From a virus: a stretch of DNA of 50,202 nt. Every line of letters begins with the position of its first letter. The first letter of the stretch is position 1. Below are positions 13,962-21,821 of this stretch, one piece after another. The stretch covers positions 1 through 50,202 of the IMG/VR virus record IMGVR_UViG_3300049846_002441; one strand, given 5' to 3'. The notes below the pieces were generated by a model. The model was not told the DNA's origin. It made no database searches and was given only the letters and a program-made list of their open reading frames with translations. Both the position numbers and the translations under genes were made by a program.

Positions 13962-14264
13962 ATGCAATTGTCGCTGATGACTCCGAGAGAGCGTTATTTG
14001 GAAATCATCGAGCGGGCGGCGAGGCGACAGGGTATAAGGGCTGAAGACGTCCTTAGGCGAAACCGCGAACACACCGCGATCGCGGCGCAGACAGAGGCGA
14101 TGCGCGAGATCTGGGCGGTAAATCCCCACATGACGGTTGTCCGCATGGCGCAGATTCTCAGGCGCACACCATCCTCGGTTTGTGAGGCGATGAAGCGCGC
14201 CGGGATACCGCCACGCACAAAGCGCGCGGGGGTGCCGCGGCAAGTAGTGGGCGCGGCCGAATGA
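13962..14264 (+). CDS. DnaA domain IV-like helix-turn-helix protein
   Basis: 100 aa; ATG 13962 (ATG 13977 also possible, no strong ribosome site for either). The core ERYLEIIERAARRQGIRAED, then RRNREHTAIAAQTEAMREIW and TVVRMAQILRRTPSSVCEAM follows the C-terminal DNA-binding domain of DnaA. Such stand-alone domains occur beside replication genes in alphaproteobacterial phages. It may bind the phage origin or compete for DnaA boxes. It overlaps the next replication gene by ATGA, which supports a shared job. Confidence 0.72.
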   Translation: MQLSLMTPRERYLEIIERAARRQGIRAEDVLRRNREHTAIAAQTEAMREIWAVNPHMTVVRMAQILRRTPSSVCEAMKRAGIPPRTKRAGVPRQVVGAAE

Positions 14265-14800
14265 GCCTCGATCTTTTTCCAGACCTCCCAACAAAGCGCT
14301 CGCGCGATTTAGACGCTGAGTTCGAGCAGGTTTGGAGGGCCTTGCCGCGTCGCAAGATCGATCCGAAGATGGAGGCCCGGCAGGCGTTCTACGCGCACTT
14401 CAAAGCGGGAACGTTGCCGCCGCTCGAGGTCATCCTTCTCGCGGCCAAACGCTATTCGGCACATCAACGCAAAGAAAAGACGGCAGACAAGTTCTTGCCG
14501 CACACACGCAAGATCATCCGTAATAGCTTTTGGGTGGACTGGAACGGGGATGAAGCTCTATCCGCGCGCTCCGCCCCCGTCGCCGATTGGGCGGACGGGC
14601 ACCCTAAGTGGAGTGCGTTCAAGCAGTGGTACGTCGGGATCCACGGCCTGGATGAGTGGCGCAAAATGTTCTGGGGCAGCAAGCTCGAGGGTGACTACAC
14701 GGTGGTGGTCCCATCTTCGCGCGACGCTCAGCTAATCGACATCAAATGCGGTCGACATTTACCCAAATTTTTCGATCGCGAGATTCGTATTCAATACTAG
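14261..14800 (+). CDS. Phage replication protein with DnaA domain I-like C-terminus
   Basis: 179 aa. The N-terminal half (FEQVWRALPRRKIDPKMEAR, then LPPLEVILLAAKRYSAH and TRKIIRNSFWVDW) is the helical module seen in phage replication initiators. The C-terminal part (KWSAFKQWYVGIHGLDEWRK, then VVVPSSRDAQLIDI and FFDREIRI) resembles the N-terminal DnaA fold that loads helicase. Together with the preceding domain IV-like protein this suggests a split DnaA-like initiator that recruits the host replisome. It ends in TAG; the same frame stays open for another 100 codons. Confidence 0.68.
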   Translation: MSLDLFPDLPTKRSRDLDAEFEQVWRALPRRKIDPKMEARQAFYAHFKAGTLPPLEVILLAAKRYSAHQRKEKTADKFLPHTRKIIRNSFWVDWNGDEALSARSAPVADWADGHPKWSAFKQWYVGIHGLDEWRKMFWGSKLEGDYTVVVPSSRDAQLIDIKCGRHLPKFFDREIRIQY

Positions 14801-15208
14801 ATCTGTTGCGCCCACACTGGACGGGATATCAAGCCGGTGGCGTTGTGGGTGATGATGGGCTACCACGGGAACCAACCCAGCCCAAACGTGCTTCGAAAGC
14901 TCCGAACGTGGTTGGCAGGCTGTTACAGAGCCTGGAGAGTAGGGAGTGAGCCGAGGGGTGTAACCCGCCGCCGGCCTCCGGAACTGCCCACCGAATACGG
15001 GCGCGGAGAGGGAAGTCTCGCCACGCTTCTTTTTGAAGCTGGTGGGATTTCCTTCTCGTCAGCAGTGTTCAAGAATATCAATGAATTAGGGAAGTGGTTC
15101 TAGCCCTGGGACTCTCAGAACTGTGTATACGCGCGCGAGAAGAAAATTTCGTCGATTTTTCGAAATTTCGTGCGATACTTCGCGCTCAACAGAAACGGGA
15201 GTGTGGTG
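14801..15208. other. Long weakly coding region downstream of replication genes
   Basis: This 408-bp stretch has no convincing gene. The first 300 bases are open in the replication-protein frame. The last 100 are AT-rich, with repeats of AAATTTCGT (about 15145 and 15164), a CGAAATTTCG palindrome and TGTGTATAC at 15122-15130, which is one base from the reverse complement of the DnaA-box consensus TTATNCACA. It could hold a replication origin or the promoter of the next gene. Confidence 0.4.
14837..15103 (+). CDS. Doubtful 88-aa reading frame (possible extension of the replication protein)
   Basis: GTG 14837 is the first start in the frame that continues after the TAG at 14798-14800. The first half has a coding-like base pattern (VALWVMMGYHGNQPSPNVLR, then KLRTWLAGCYRAWRVG); the second half does not. 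No ribosome site is seen. It may be a decayed gene end, a rare readthrough extension, or chance. Confidence 0.2.
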   Translation: MALWVMMGYHGNQPSPNVLRKLRTWLAGCYRAWRVGSEPRGVTRRRPPELPTEYGRGEGSLATLLFEAGGISFSSAVFKNINELGKWF

Positions 15209-15586
15209 ATGTCCTGCGAGCAGCATGTGGTTGTTGGTATTGGCGCCGAGCGCTACGAGTGGGTGGAGTTGGCCGGTAGTGTGACCGTTCCGGAAAATCA
15301 CCCCGACGTGTGGCCGGCGCAGATCATGATCGACCGCGAGTTCGAGCGCACACTGGACGAACGGCCATGGAGCAACCTGTACGGCATGGACCGATTGCTC
15401 GAGTACTTCGCGGGCGAGTCTTGTCCGACCGCGCCTCGCGCCCCGAAAAAGGCAGATGTACCCTGGTGCGAGCGCTCGCACACACCGCGCGGCAAGCCGA
15501 CAGTGCACGAAGGGCCGGCGCACGGACTGCGCCCAAATGCCGAGCCGGTGATGAGCACTATCGCGTGGCGCGATCGCGATGCTTGA
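15209..15586 (+). CDS. Hypothetical protein, 125 aa
   Basis: ATG 15209 follows GGGAG. The N-terminal half is domain-like (QHVVVGIGAERYEWVELAGS, then PAQIMIDREFERTLDERPW) with a helical LLEYFAGE. The C-terminal half is rich in Pro, Arg and His and looks disordered. No family recognised. A promoter-like sequence overlaps its stop codon and terminators follow. Confidence 0.6.
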   Translation: MSCEQHVVVGIGAERYEWVELAGSVTVPENHPDVWPAQIMIDREFERTLDERPWSNLYGMDRLLEYFAGESCPTAPRAPKKADVPWCERSHTPRGKPTVHEGPAHGLRPNAEPVMSTIAWRDRDA

Positions 15587-15611
15587 CAGGCACCACCCTA
15601 ACACATAGTAC
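15583..15611 (+). promoter_or_regulatory. Putative sigma-70 promoter
   Basis: A perfect -35 TTGACA (15583-15588), exactly 17 bp of spacer, and TAGTAC as a weak -10 (15606-15611). Transcription would meet the hairpin at 15643-15681 after about 65 nt, giving a short leader RNA, before reaching the virion genes at 15745. Confidence 0.4.
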
Positions 15612-15642
15612 TGGCTCTCCACAGGTGCTAACGGCCCGCCGA

Positions 15643-15681
15643 GGCCCGGATCGCTGAAAAGCGGCCCGGGCCCTTTCATTT
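15643..15681 (+). terminator. Rho-independent terminator
   Basis: GGCCCGG (15643-15649) pairs with CCGGGCC (15666-15672), with an inner CGCT-GAAA-AGCG stem and a T-rich tail CTTTCATTT. The tail repeats exactly after the terminator at 18663. Confidence 0.8.
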
Positions 15682-15744
15682 GCAAGCCCGCCCGCTTTGC
15701 GTTAAGGATGGTTAAATCCAGCGCTAAGAGGAGAGGGTTTTTCC

Positions 15745-16215
15745 ATGTCAAAGGTCGGATATTCAATCAACACCGAGGGTGCGGTTGCGCTTTCTGCCGG
15801 CGTTGCAAAGTCGATACTTGGAGCGCAGGCGCAGGCGGCCGCCGGACTGCAACTCGACAACTTCGAGATCGCTTTCGATGGCGTTTCAGCCTCCGGCGTG
15901 CCGGTTTTGGTCGAATTGTGCTACGCGACTTTCGCGACGAACGCACCAGGCACCAACTCAACTCTGGTTACGGTTGACCAGCTGTTCGGCCGGGCCCTTG
16001 CTGCAGGCCTGACGGCCGGGCGAAACTGGACCACGGAGCCGACAGTTCTCACGCCGGTTCGTGAGTGGCTTTTGACCCCCAACGCTGGCCTGGTCATGTT
16101 CCAATACCCGCTCGGCCAAGAACCGGATTCCGCGTTTTCGCAGGGCTACGTGTTCCGCCTAAACGCGCCGGCTAACGTCAACGTCCGGGCCAGCATGGGA
16201 ATCTCGCGCATCTAA
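15745..16215 (+). CDS. Phage virion-associated protein, 156 aa
   Basis: ATG 15745 after AGAGGAGAGGG. A soluble, beta-rich protein: ALSAGVAKSILGAQAQAAAG, LDNFEIAFDGVSASGVPVLV, then a NWTTEPTVLTPVREWLLTP block and FRLNAPANVNVRASMGI. I recall this pattern from an unnamed family found beside structural genes of tailed phages. A capsid decoration or tail-surface role is plausible. It is co-transcribed with the 390-aa protein 12 bp downstream. Confidence 0.65.
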   Translation: MSKVGYSINTEGAVALSAGVAKSILGAQAQAAAGLQLDNFEIAFDGVSASGVPVLVELCYATFATNAPGTNSTLVTVDQLFGRALAAGLTAGRNWTTEPTVLTPVREWLLTPNAGLVMFQYPLGQEPDSAFSQGYVFRLNAPANVNVRASMGISRI

Positions 16216-16227
16216 TCGGAGGCGCGC

Positions 16228-17400
16228 ATGTCGCTGCAGATCATCAAATCGGCCGCGCGGCCGGGCTTGCTCGAGGGCAACGTCCCAGGCCGCTCGGTCA
16301 GCGCCTCGAAGTTGGAGCGCTGGCTCGGCCGCGACGAGCTCGAGCGCGTCAGTGCCGCGATGAAAGACTGGTACGGCCCACCAATCGCGCTCGACGGCGT
16401 TCCGGGCAAGGTGTTCGCTCACCGCGGCGGCGACTTCCGTGGGGATCTGCGCGCCGGTGCGTTTGCGTCGAAATGGGACGCGGCTGAGGCCGCACTTCAG
16501 CGCTTCAACAAGGCGATGAAGCGCGCAGCGAAGCGCTCGCGCTTGCAGATGAACAACTTCGCGTCGATCTCCGACCTTTACGCGGAAATGTCGTCCGGTA
16601 AGCGCTTCGATTTCAATTTCCAGAAAGTCGGCACCACTGGCGTGGTCAACGCGACCAACACGCTTTGGTTCGTCGGCAATCAGCCGGCCGCCGGCGCCGC
16701 TGCCGGTGCGGCGCCGGGCGGAACGGTCCCGACTGACGCGACAACAGGCGCCTTCCCGTACACCAACCCGTCCGGTGGGGACACCCTGCACTTTTTCGGC
16801 GCCAACCCGAACGCAAGCGTCATCCCAAACACGTTGCTGCTCTACGATCGCCTCTTCAGTGTCACAAAGACGATGAACTCGACCGCCACGGAGGCCGTCA
16901 CGGGTGTTCCGACGCGATACCAGTCCGGCACCGACACCAACATGGACTACATCGGCGGGAACTTCCTCATCATCGAGTGTCGCACAGCCCTGCCTGCCAC
17001 CGCTCACAACTGGACAGTCTGCACCTACACCGACCAGGCCAGCGCCGCATCGACGCTGCCGTCTGTGACCGGCAACGCGTCCAACATCGTCAACCGCTTG
17101 GATCAGCCGGCCGGCACGTGGTTCAGCCCGCTTGAAACCGGCGACGTTGGCATCAAGGCGCTGACGCAGATGCAGTGCTCGGCACTCGTAGCATCAGGCG
17201 CCATCGACTTCACGATTGGCCACCCGATTGCGTGGATGCCGTGTCCGATCGCAAACATTGCGTGCAAGGCCGGCGGCGTCACCACAGCGCTCGATCTCCG
17301 CCGGATCTTCGACGACGCGTGCCTGGCGTTCCTCGAAATACTCAAAGGCGCAACCGGCGCGACCACCTACACCGGCGATATGACGCTCGTTTGGGGTTAA
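16228..17400 (+). CDS. Phage structural-type protein, 390 aa
   Basis: ATG 16228 after GGAGGC. The N-terminal 110 residues are helical and basic (KAMKRAAKRSRLQMNNFA). The rest is beta-rich and Gly/Thr/Ala-rich, including TLHFFGANPNASVIPNTLLL, MNSTATEAVTGVPTRYQS and a C-terminal DLRRIFDDACLAFLEI. The central pattern recurs in virion-type hypothetical proteins of many tailed phages, but I know of no assigned function. It lies between two other probable virion proteins. Confidence 0.65.
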   Translation: MSLQIIKSAARPGLLEGNVPGRSVSASKLERWLGRDELERVSAAMKDWYGPPIALDGVPGKVFAHRGGDFRGDLRAGAFASKWDAAEAALQRFNKAMKRAAKRSRLQMNNFASISDLYAEMSSGKRFDFNFQKVGTTGVVNATNTLWFVGNQPAAGAAAGAAPGGTVPTDATTGAFPYTNPSGGDTLHFFGANPNASVIPNTLLLYDRLFSVTKTMNSTATEAVTGVPTRYQSGTDTNMDYIGGNFLIIECRTALPATAHNWTVCTYTDQASAASTLPSVTGNASNIVNRLDQPAGTWFSPLETGDVGIKALTQMQCSALVASGAIDFTIGHPIAWMPCPIANIACKAGGVTTALDLRRIFDDACLAFLEILKGATGATTYTGDMTLVWG

Positions 17401-17418
17401 CCTAGGGAGGCCGCACCA

Positions 17419-18402
17419 ATGGACGTGCGCGGCGGCTTCTTCCTCTTCTCACAAGGGGGCTTTCGGCTTGCCAAGCCAGAGGCGTGGCTGCGCACGATCG
17501 AGAACCCGGCCGACGGCAGCGAGTTGCCTCTTGAGACGCCGGGCGCCGCACCTCCGCCGCCCGTTCTCAAGCTGCAAGCCGTCCAGTCCGCCAGCTTCCG
17601 CGACCGTGTGCCGTTGGTCGTCTACGTGCATGGCGGCGAGGGCGGTGTGGCGGCCGACCCTGTGCGGACACTGCCGTATGTGATCTTGCCGCCGATTGCG
17701 GCCCCCGCCCTGACGCGCTTTCAGCCAATCGTCAAGCAGTCTTTCGTTGAGACTGACGCGTCACCGCGACCGCTTATCGTCGGGGCTCGCACCCCTGTCG
17801 AGTTGACGGTCCGTATTGCGCCGATAATCCGGCGCAACACCCCAGATGAGCGCGCCTCACCGCCGCCTGTGGTGGTCGCCGCGCGATCGCAGGCGCCGTC
17901 CACCTCGCCCGCGATCGTGGTTCGCGGCACGGAAGACCCGGCGACCGCCACACCGCGCCCCGTGGTCGTCGGTGGGGGCCTGGCGGCACTTCAGGTTCGC
18001 CTAGCCCTGGCGCCGCCGCTTGTCGCGCGCGGTGGGCCCGAGGAAGCCACAGCCGCCACAAGGCCTGTTTTGGCCGGCCAAGGCCTCACCGCCGCCGCAG
18101 TCGCTGCACTTGCCCCGTTTAGGCCGGTCGTTGTCCGTGGCGCCGTCGAGCTCGAGATCGTCGTGGAGCCCGAGGCTCCACGCTTCGTCATAGGCGGGCG
18201 GGAGTTGCCCGGGGCGCGCAAGAAGCGCCGCCGCAAGCCGGATCCACCAGACGATGCCGCAGAGCGCTCAGCTGCCGTTCTGAGCGACGTGAAGCGCATC
18301 ACGCGCGAGGCTGAGGATCATCACCGAAGCGAGAACCTGACCGAGGCGCAGAAGACGCTGGCCGAACTGCGCAAGAACCTGCGCGATCTCAGTGACATTT
18401 GA
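17419..18402 (+). CDS. Repeat-containing virion-type protein, 327 aa
   Basis: ATG 17419 after AGGGAGG. Residues about 90-265 contain four to five degenerate units of about 30-35 aa, each with a P-x-x-V-x-R-G ... RPVVVGG core (PAIVVRGTEDPATATPRPVV and PPLVARGGPEEATAATRPVL are two). The tail is basic (ARKKRRRKPDPPDD), then a predicted coiled coil (EDHHRSENLTEAQKTLAELR). The repeats suggest an elongated beta fibre anchored by its C-terminal helix. No family recognised. Confidence 0.6.
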   Translation: MDVRGGFFLFSQGGFRLAKPEAWLRTIENPADGSELPLETPGAAPPPPVLKLQAVQSASFRDRVPLVVYVHGGEGGVAADPVRTLPYVILPPIAAPALTRFQPIVKQSFVETDASPRPLIVGARTPVELTVRIAPIIRRNTPDERASPPPVVVAARSQAPSTSPAIVVRGTEDPATATPRPVVVGGGLAALQVRLALAPPLVARGGPEEATAATRPVLAGQGLTAAAVAALAPFRPVVVRGAVELEIVVEPEAPRFVIGGRELPGARKKRRRKPDPPDDAAERSAAVLSDVKRITREAEDHHRSENLTEAQKTLAELRKNLRDLSDI

Positions 18403-18689
18403 ACGTGCTTGACAAAACCAAATCGTGTTGACAAATTCAACTCAGTCGGCCGGACGACTGGCCCGCGACCGATAGTTTGACCAGGTTGATCCAGTCTCAT
18501 AATCTGGCGAGCGAAAGCACCCCGCCGCATACGTGGTCTGCAGCCGCGCGGCGGGGTTTCGCTTTTCCGGGTTGACTTCACGAGCACCATCTGCGATGTT
18601 GCGAGCCTTCCCATAGGGAAGCCCCCCGCGCGGGAACTGCACGAGGAACCCGCGCTTAACTCGGCCCGGCCCACCCAAGCCGGGCCCTT
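18403..18689. promoter_or_regulatory. Intergenic region with TTGACA repeats and terminators
   Basis: It starts with a direct repeat CGTG(C)TTGACAAA (18404-18417 and 18424-18436), giving two perfect -35 hexamers 19 bp apart (18409, 18428). Two strong terminators follow. A tRNA-like arm near 18490 was examined and rejected. Confidence 0.4.
18510..18566 (+). terminator. Rho-independent terminator
   Basis: ACCCCGCCGC pairs with GCGGCGGGGT (10 bp), extended by AGCGAA/TTCGCT, and is followed by TTTT. It lies about 110 bp after the repeat-protein stop. Confidence 0.8.
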
Positions 18690-18696
18690 TCATTTT
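18663..18696 (+). terminator. Rho-independent terminator
   Basis: GGCCCGGC pairs with GCCGGGCC across CCACCCAA, followed by CTTTCATTTT. It overlaps the 3' end of the convergent 80-aa gene. Confidence 0.8.
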
Positions 18697-18932
18697 CGGC
18701 GACACCCCTGCCCGCGAACTATCTGCTCGTCGCCATTTGGGGCGGACCGCCAAACCACAACCCAATCAACAGAGCGCGGCGCTCGCACGGACAGCCGCCC
18801 ACGCTTCGTGACAAAGGCCCTTAAGATCTCCGGTTTGGCGCTGGTGGTTGTCGCTTTGGCGGTGAGCGCGAGGGGCACCGTATAAACCGTGACGCCTGCA
18901 GGCAGGACGGCAATCTCAAAAAGCAACTTCAT
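18690..18932 (-). CDS. Hypothetical protein, 80 aa
   Basis: ATG 18932 with GGAGGTG overlapping the upstream stop, which supports coupled expression. Appears beta-rich at the N-terminus (MKLLFEIAVLPAGVTVYTVP), then basic, with a conserved-looking SVDWVVVWRSAPNGDE. No family recognised. Last gene of the leftward unit. Confidence 0.65.
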   Translation of the reverse strand: MKLLFEIAVLPAGVTVYTVPLALTAKATTTSAKPEILRAFVTKRGRLSVRAPRSVDWVVVWRSAPNGDEQIVRGQGCRRK

Positions 18933-18935
18933 CTG

Positions 18936-19562
18936 CTACACCTCCAATACGACTTGCTCAGGCACCGGCACAAACTCCGGCCGCTCCAGTGCGCCGCCGA
19001 TCGACAGGAAGGGTGAGCGTTGAAACGGCACAGGCACCTCGCACGCCTCGACGACGCCCGGGATCTCGCACAGCCAAAGCCGCTTGGTGGATCCGTCGAG
19101 CATGAGAACGTCAGTTGCCGGGATCTTGCGGCGCGCGCACTCGCGCCTGATCCGCGCTCCGCGCTCCGCGCGCACCACCGCATCAATATCGGGGACGTCT
19201 TCACCCCGCCCCGCCCGGAAATATGTGCCTGTCACCACCGACTCACCATCGGCGAAGCGCACCAACACCGCGCGCGGCTCAAGGAACGTGTGCCGCTTCG
19301 GCCGCACCACAATGCCCGCCGCGTTCTTGCGGCCGAACCACTTCGGCACAAGCCGATATGTGGCGCATGCCTCACCATAGGACAGCCGGGTGTTGAGGCG
19401 CGGCACGGGCGCTTTGGGCGAGGCTTGCTTCTGCATCTGACGCTCAAGAGCACCGTGCGACGACGCCAGCCGTTCCGCCAACTGGCGCCAATGCTCCGGC
19501 GTGTCGATCTCCACTGCCTCTTGCAAGGCGCGCTGCGCCGCCGTCATGATTTGGGTATTCAT
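18936..19562 (-). CDS. Hypothetical protein, 208 aa
   Basis: ATG 19562 overlaps the stop of the methyltransferase gene (ATGA). The N-terminal 70 residues are helical (TAAQRALQEAVEIDTPEHWR). The rest looks beta-rich, with a basic patch (GRKNAAGIVVRPKRHTF) and FADGESVVTGTYFRAGRGED. No known domain recognised. Placed directly after the DUF3560-methyltransferase, it may act with that enzyme (inference). Confidence 0.7.
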   Translation of the reverse strand: MNTQIMTAAQRALQEAVEIDTPEHWRQLAERLASSHGALERQMQKQASPKAPVPRLNTRLSYGEACATYRLVPKWFGRKNAAGIVVRPKRHTFLEPRAVLVRFADGESVVTGTYFRAGRGEDVPDIDAVVRAERGARIRRECARRKIPATDVLMLDGSTKRLWLCEIPGVVEACEVPVPFQRSPFLSIGGALERPEFVPVPEQVVLEV

Positions 19563-21304
19563 GCCGACACCGTGAGCAGAACAGTACGAACGTCCGTTCC
19601 GGCGAACGTGCCCGCCGGCAACTCCTCCCAACTGTCGGCGATGGGCTGAAGTTCGCGCTGTTGCCGGGGCCCGTTCGCGCAGATCGCCACAAGGCGCCCT
19701 CCCGGCTTCAAGAACTGCCGCGCGTGCAAAACATGGCGAATGTCCGAACCGTTCTCAAACGGCGGGTTCATCAGCACCGCATCGAACTTTCCCAAGTCAC
19801 CGTTGCATTGCAAAAAGTCCGCGCGGTGAATGTCGAAGTTGTCCGAATTTGCGTACATCTGCAGATTGCGCAGCGCCTCCAGCCTTTGAACAAGCTGGTC
19901 GTTGATTTCTACCGCCACCACACGCACGCAATCTGCGCCTGTGGCGTCATCCCAAATCGCCTTAACGAGCTCGCCGGTGCCAGCGCTCGGCTCTAGGATC
20001 CGCAACCCACTCGCCCGCTTGCCCGGCAGGCGCGCCACCATCTGCCGCGCCACGTCGCGCGGCGTCGGGAACAACTGGTTCGCCGTCACCACCTGCACGC
20101 CGCCAGCCTTGAGCGTTTGCTTGATGGCGTCGAAGTCTGTCGGCGCCGAGGGCGCGCGCGGAGCTTCGGCCGGCGGCGTGCCGATCTCGGCAAGATAGAA
20201 GCCGCAGCCGCAGCCGGATTCGGTCAGGCGCCCATCTGCGCGCGCTTGCTCAACCTCTGCCCTCGTCATGACGCCTTTTACCTTGTCGAGTGGAACGATA
20301 GAGGGAAATGTGCGCCCACGGTCGCCGCTGTATGACATGCGCACCGACACCGACACGCGGTTGACCTTGCAGACATACGCCCAACCCCCGCGCGTGTGCC
20401 CCGGCGCCTGCCAGCAACGCACAGCGCCGCCGACTTCCGGGCCCTTCTTGTCAGTCTCCAGGCCGCCCGCTTCACCCAGCATGGTGCGTTCATACAGAAG
20501 GCGGTTATTGGTGTGGTCGAGCCATCGTTGCCAGTGCTCGATCACCGCCGGGAGCGCCACCCGCCGCTGACGCGCAACTTCGGCGACGTCCATATTCCCG
20601 CGATCCGGCTGAAGCGCGCTCCATGCAGAGAACCGCTTACCATCCGGCGCCGTGATCGTGTCGCCGCACGACTCCGCAACGTTCGCGTAAGCGGTCGCAA
20701 TCTCGCGCGTGAGGCTGTTACGCGACCAAAACGCAAGCCGCTTTTCAGCCTCGGTCTTTTGCTTCGCGAACTTCCGCGCGTCAGATTCAAGCCCCTTGAT
20801 GCGCCGCGCGCGCACCGCCGGCAGTTCCTTGTATTTGGCGTGAGCGACCGCACCGGCGGCGCGCGCGACCCAATATTTCGAGGTTTCCCAAAGCCTAACC
20901 GTCTTGTTCATGCCCGATTTGATGCGCTCCGCATCGCGGCGCGCCCGCCGCTCCGAGTGGTGGCCCACGAGAATCGGCTGACCAAACGGGATCCCGTCAG
21001 CAATCGCCGCGACCGCGTCGCGCGCCCGCGCTGCATCTGCGAGCCGCTTTTCGCCGTAGTCGTCGAAGCGTGCCGCTCGATCTTCGGCGCGCTCGGTTAG
21101 CGTTGTGTCTTCGTCGCCGATTTCACCGCAGAGCTCGAGCAGTAAGTCCGCACGGCCCGGCGTCCACATCGGCGCCACAAAAAGTTCTTGCCTGGGCGCC
21201 CACTTGAACCCGGCCGCCTTCACGCGCGCATAGGTTCCCGCGTCAAGCCGCGTGCTCGAATAGAGCCGCAATTTGTTGTCCTCTGGTGAGTATGTCGCCT
21301 GCAT
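19559..21304 (-). CDS. DUF3560 domain fused to class I SAM-dependent DNA methyltransferase
   Basis: 581 aa. ATG 21304 follows the TTGCAACGGGAGG leader. The N-terminal half (about 1-290, with AAGFKWAPRQELFVAPMW, ADGIPFGQPILVGHHSERRA and KSGMNKTVRLWETSKYWVAR) is a DUF3560 region known from plasmid and phage proteins. The C-terminal part has SAM-binding motif I LRILEPSAGTGELV and the catalytic NPPF (513-516) of N6-adenine or N4-cytosine methyltransferases. Probable role: DNA protection or anti-restriction. It is the second DNA methylase of this phage. A TTAC-N7-TTAA box lies 45 bp upstream. Confidence 0.88.
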   Translation of the reverse strand: MQATYSPEDNKLRLYSSTRLDAGTYARVKAAGFKWAPRQELFVAPMWTPGRADLLLELCGEIGDEDTTLTERAEDRAARFDDYGEKRLADAARARDAVAAIADGIPFGQPILVGHHSERRARRDAERIKSGMNKTVRLWETSKYWVARAAGAVAHAKYKELPAVRARRIKGLESDARKFAKQKTEAEKRLAFWSRNSLTREIATAYANVAESCGDTITAPDGKRFSAWSALQPDRGNMDVAEVARQRRVALPAVIEHWQRWLDHTNNRLLYERTMLGEAGGLETDKKGPEVGGAVRCWQAPGHTRGGWAYVCKVNRVSVSVRMSYSGDRGRTFPSIVPLDKVKGVMTRAEVEQARADGRLTESGCGCGFYLAEIGTPPAEAPRAPSAPTDFDAIKQTLKAGGVQVVTANQLFPTPRDVARQMVARLPGKRASGLRILEPSAGTGELVKAIWDDATGADCVRVVAVEINDQLVQRLEALRNLQMYANSDNFDIHRADFLQCNGDLGKFDAVLMNPPFENGSDIRHVLHARQFLKPGGRLVAICANGPRQQRELQPIADSWEELPAGTFAGTDVRTVLLTVSA

Positions 21305-21348
21305 TCAAAACCTCCCGTTGCAAGTTTGAAACTGTACCGCCGCACGCG

Positions 21349-21363
21349 TTACCTATTCGTTAA
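21349..21363 (-). promoter_or_regulatory. CtrA-like box TTAC-N7-TTAA
   Basis: Read leftward: TTAACGAATAGGTAA. It is 45 bp before the methyltransferase start and overlaps the end of the 124-aa gene. One of five similar boxes. Confidence 0.4.
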
Positions 21364-21727
21364 CGAGTGCGCACGTGATAACGAATTCGCCCGCGTCCCC
21401 GGGCGATGCGATCACCTCCAAGTGGTGAAGCGTCGTTCCGAACGGCCCGCGCTCGACCGTGTGCCACATCCTCACCGTGAAGGCGCTTTCCGGCGCGCGC
21501 TCCATTGCCGCGCGGATCGCCACGACCAGCAAGCGCCGCCGCGCCAAAGGCCACAGGCCGCAACGCATCTCCTCAGGTGTGGCCATGACGCAGGCCGCCC
21601 ACGCCGCCCGCGTCAACGCTACTTTGCACTTGATGCCGAACAGGCGCGCATCGGTGGTGACGTCCACTAATGTGCCGTCCGTCACCGCCTGCGCCCACGT
21701 GGGCGCCTCCTCATCCACAAGCGCCAT
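21353..21727 (-). CDS. Conserved small phage/plasmid protein, 124 aa (DUF6573-like?)
   Basis: ATG 21727. The segment DARLFGIKCKVALTRAAWAA followed by a basic helix and a beta-rich C-terminus (AFTVRMWHTVERGPFGTTLH) recalls small mobile-element proteins grouped as DUF6573, which often travel with DUF3560 methyltransferases. That assignment is tentative. It precedes the methyltransferase in the same direction with a 48-bp gap. Confidence 0.65.
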   Translation of the reverse strand: MALVDEEAPTWAQAVTDGTLVDVTTDARLFGIKCKVALTRAAWAACVMATPEEMRCGLWPLARRRLLVVAIRAAMERAPESAFTVRMWHTVERGPFGTTLHHLEVIASPGDAGEFVITCALVNE

Positions 21728-21821
21728 GACTTACCGCCTTCCCGATCAGCTGCGCCACGGCAATGCCGGCCAACACGAGCAGCGCCAAGACCAGCGCCGC
21801 GTCACCTAAGCGCCGCCGCAT
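21711..21821 (-). CDS. Possible overlapping membrane micro-protein, 36 aa
   Basis: ATG 21821 lies inside the end of the 78-aa zinc-ribbon gene and the stop lies inside the start of the 124-aa gene, filling the otherwise noncoding gap. It reads MRRRLGDAALVLALLVLAGI and then a short polar tail: a basic start and one transmembrane helix. GAGG sits 4 bp upstream. Real expression is uncertain. Confidence 0.4.
   Translation of the reverse strand: MRRRLGDAALVLALLVLAGIAVAQLIGKAVSHGACG

Noticed and set aside
13032-14294. 420-codon leftward open frame
   Set aside because: Antisense to the exported protein and DnaA-like genes, with an Arg/Val-dominated composition and no ribosome site.
18471-18512. 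tRNA-Met-like arm with a CTCATAA loop
   Set aside because: The arm has a mismatch in the anticodon stem, and no T arm (GGTTCGAATC-type) or acceptor pairing was found, so it is not a tRNA gene or an obvious attachment site.
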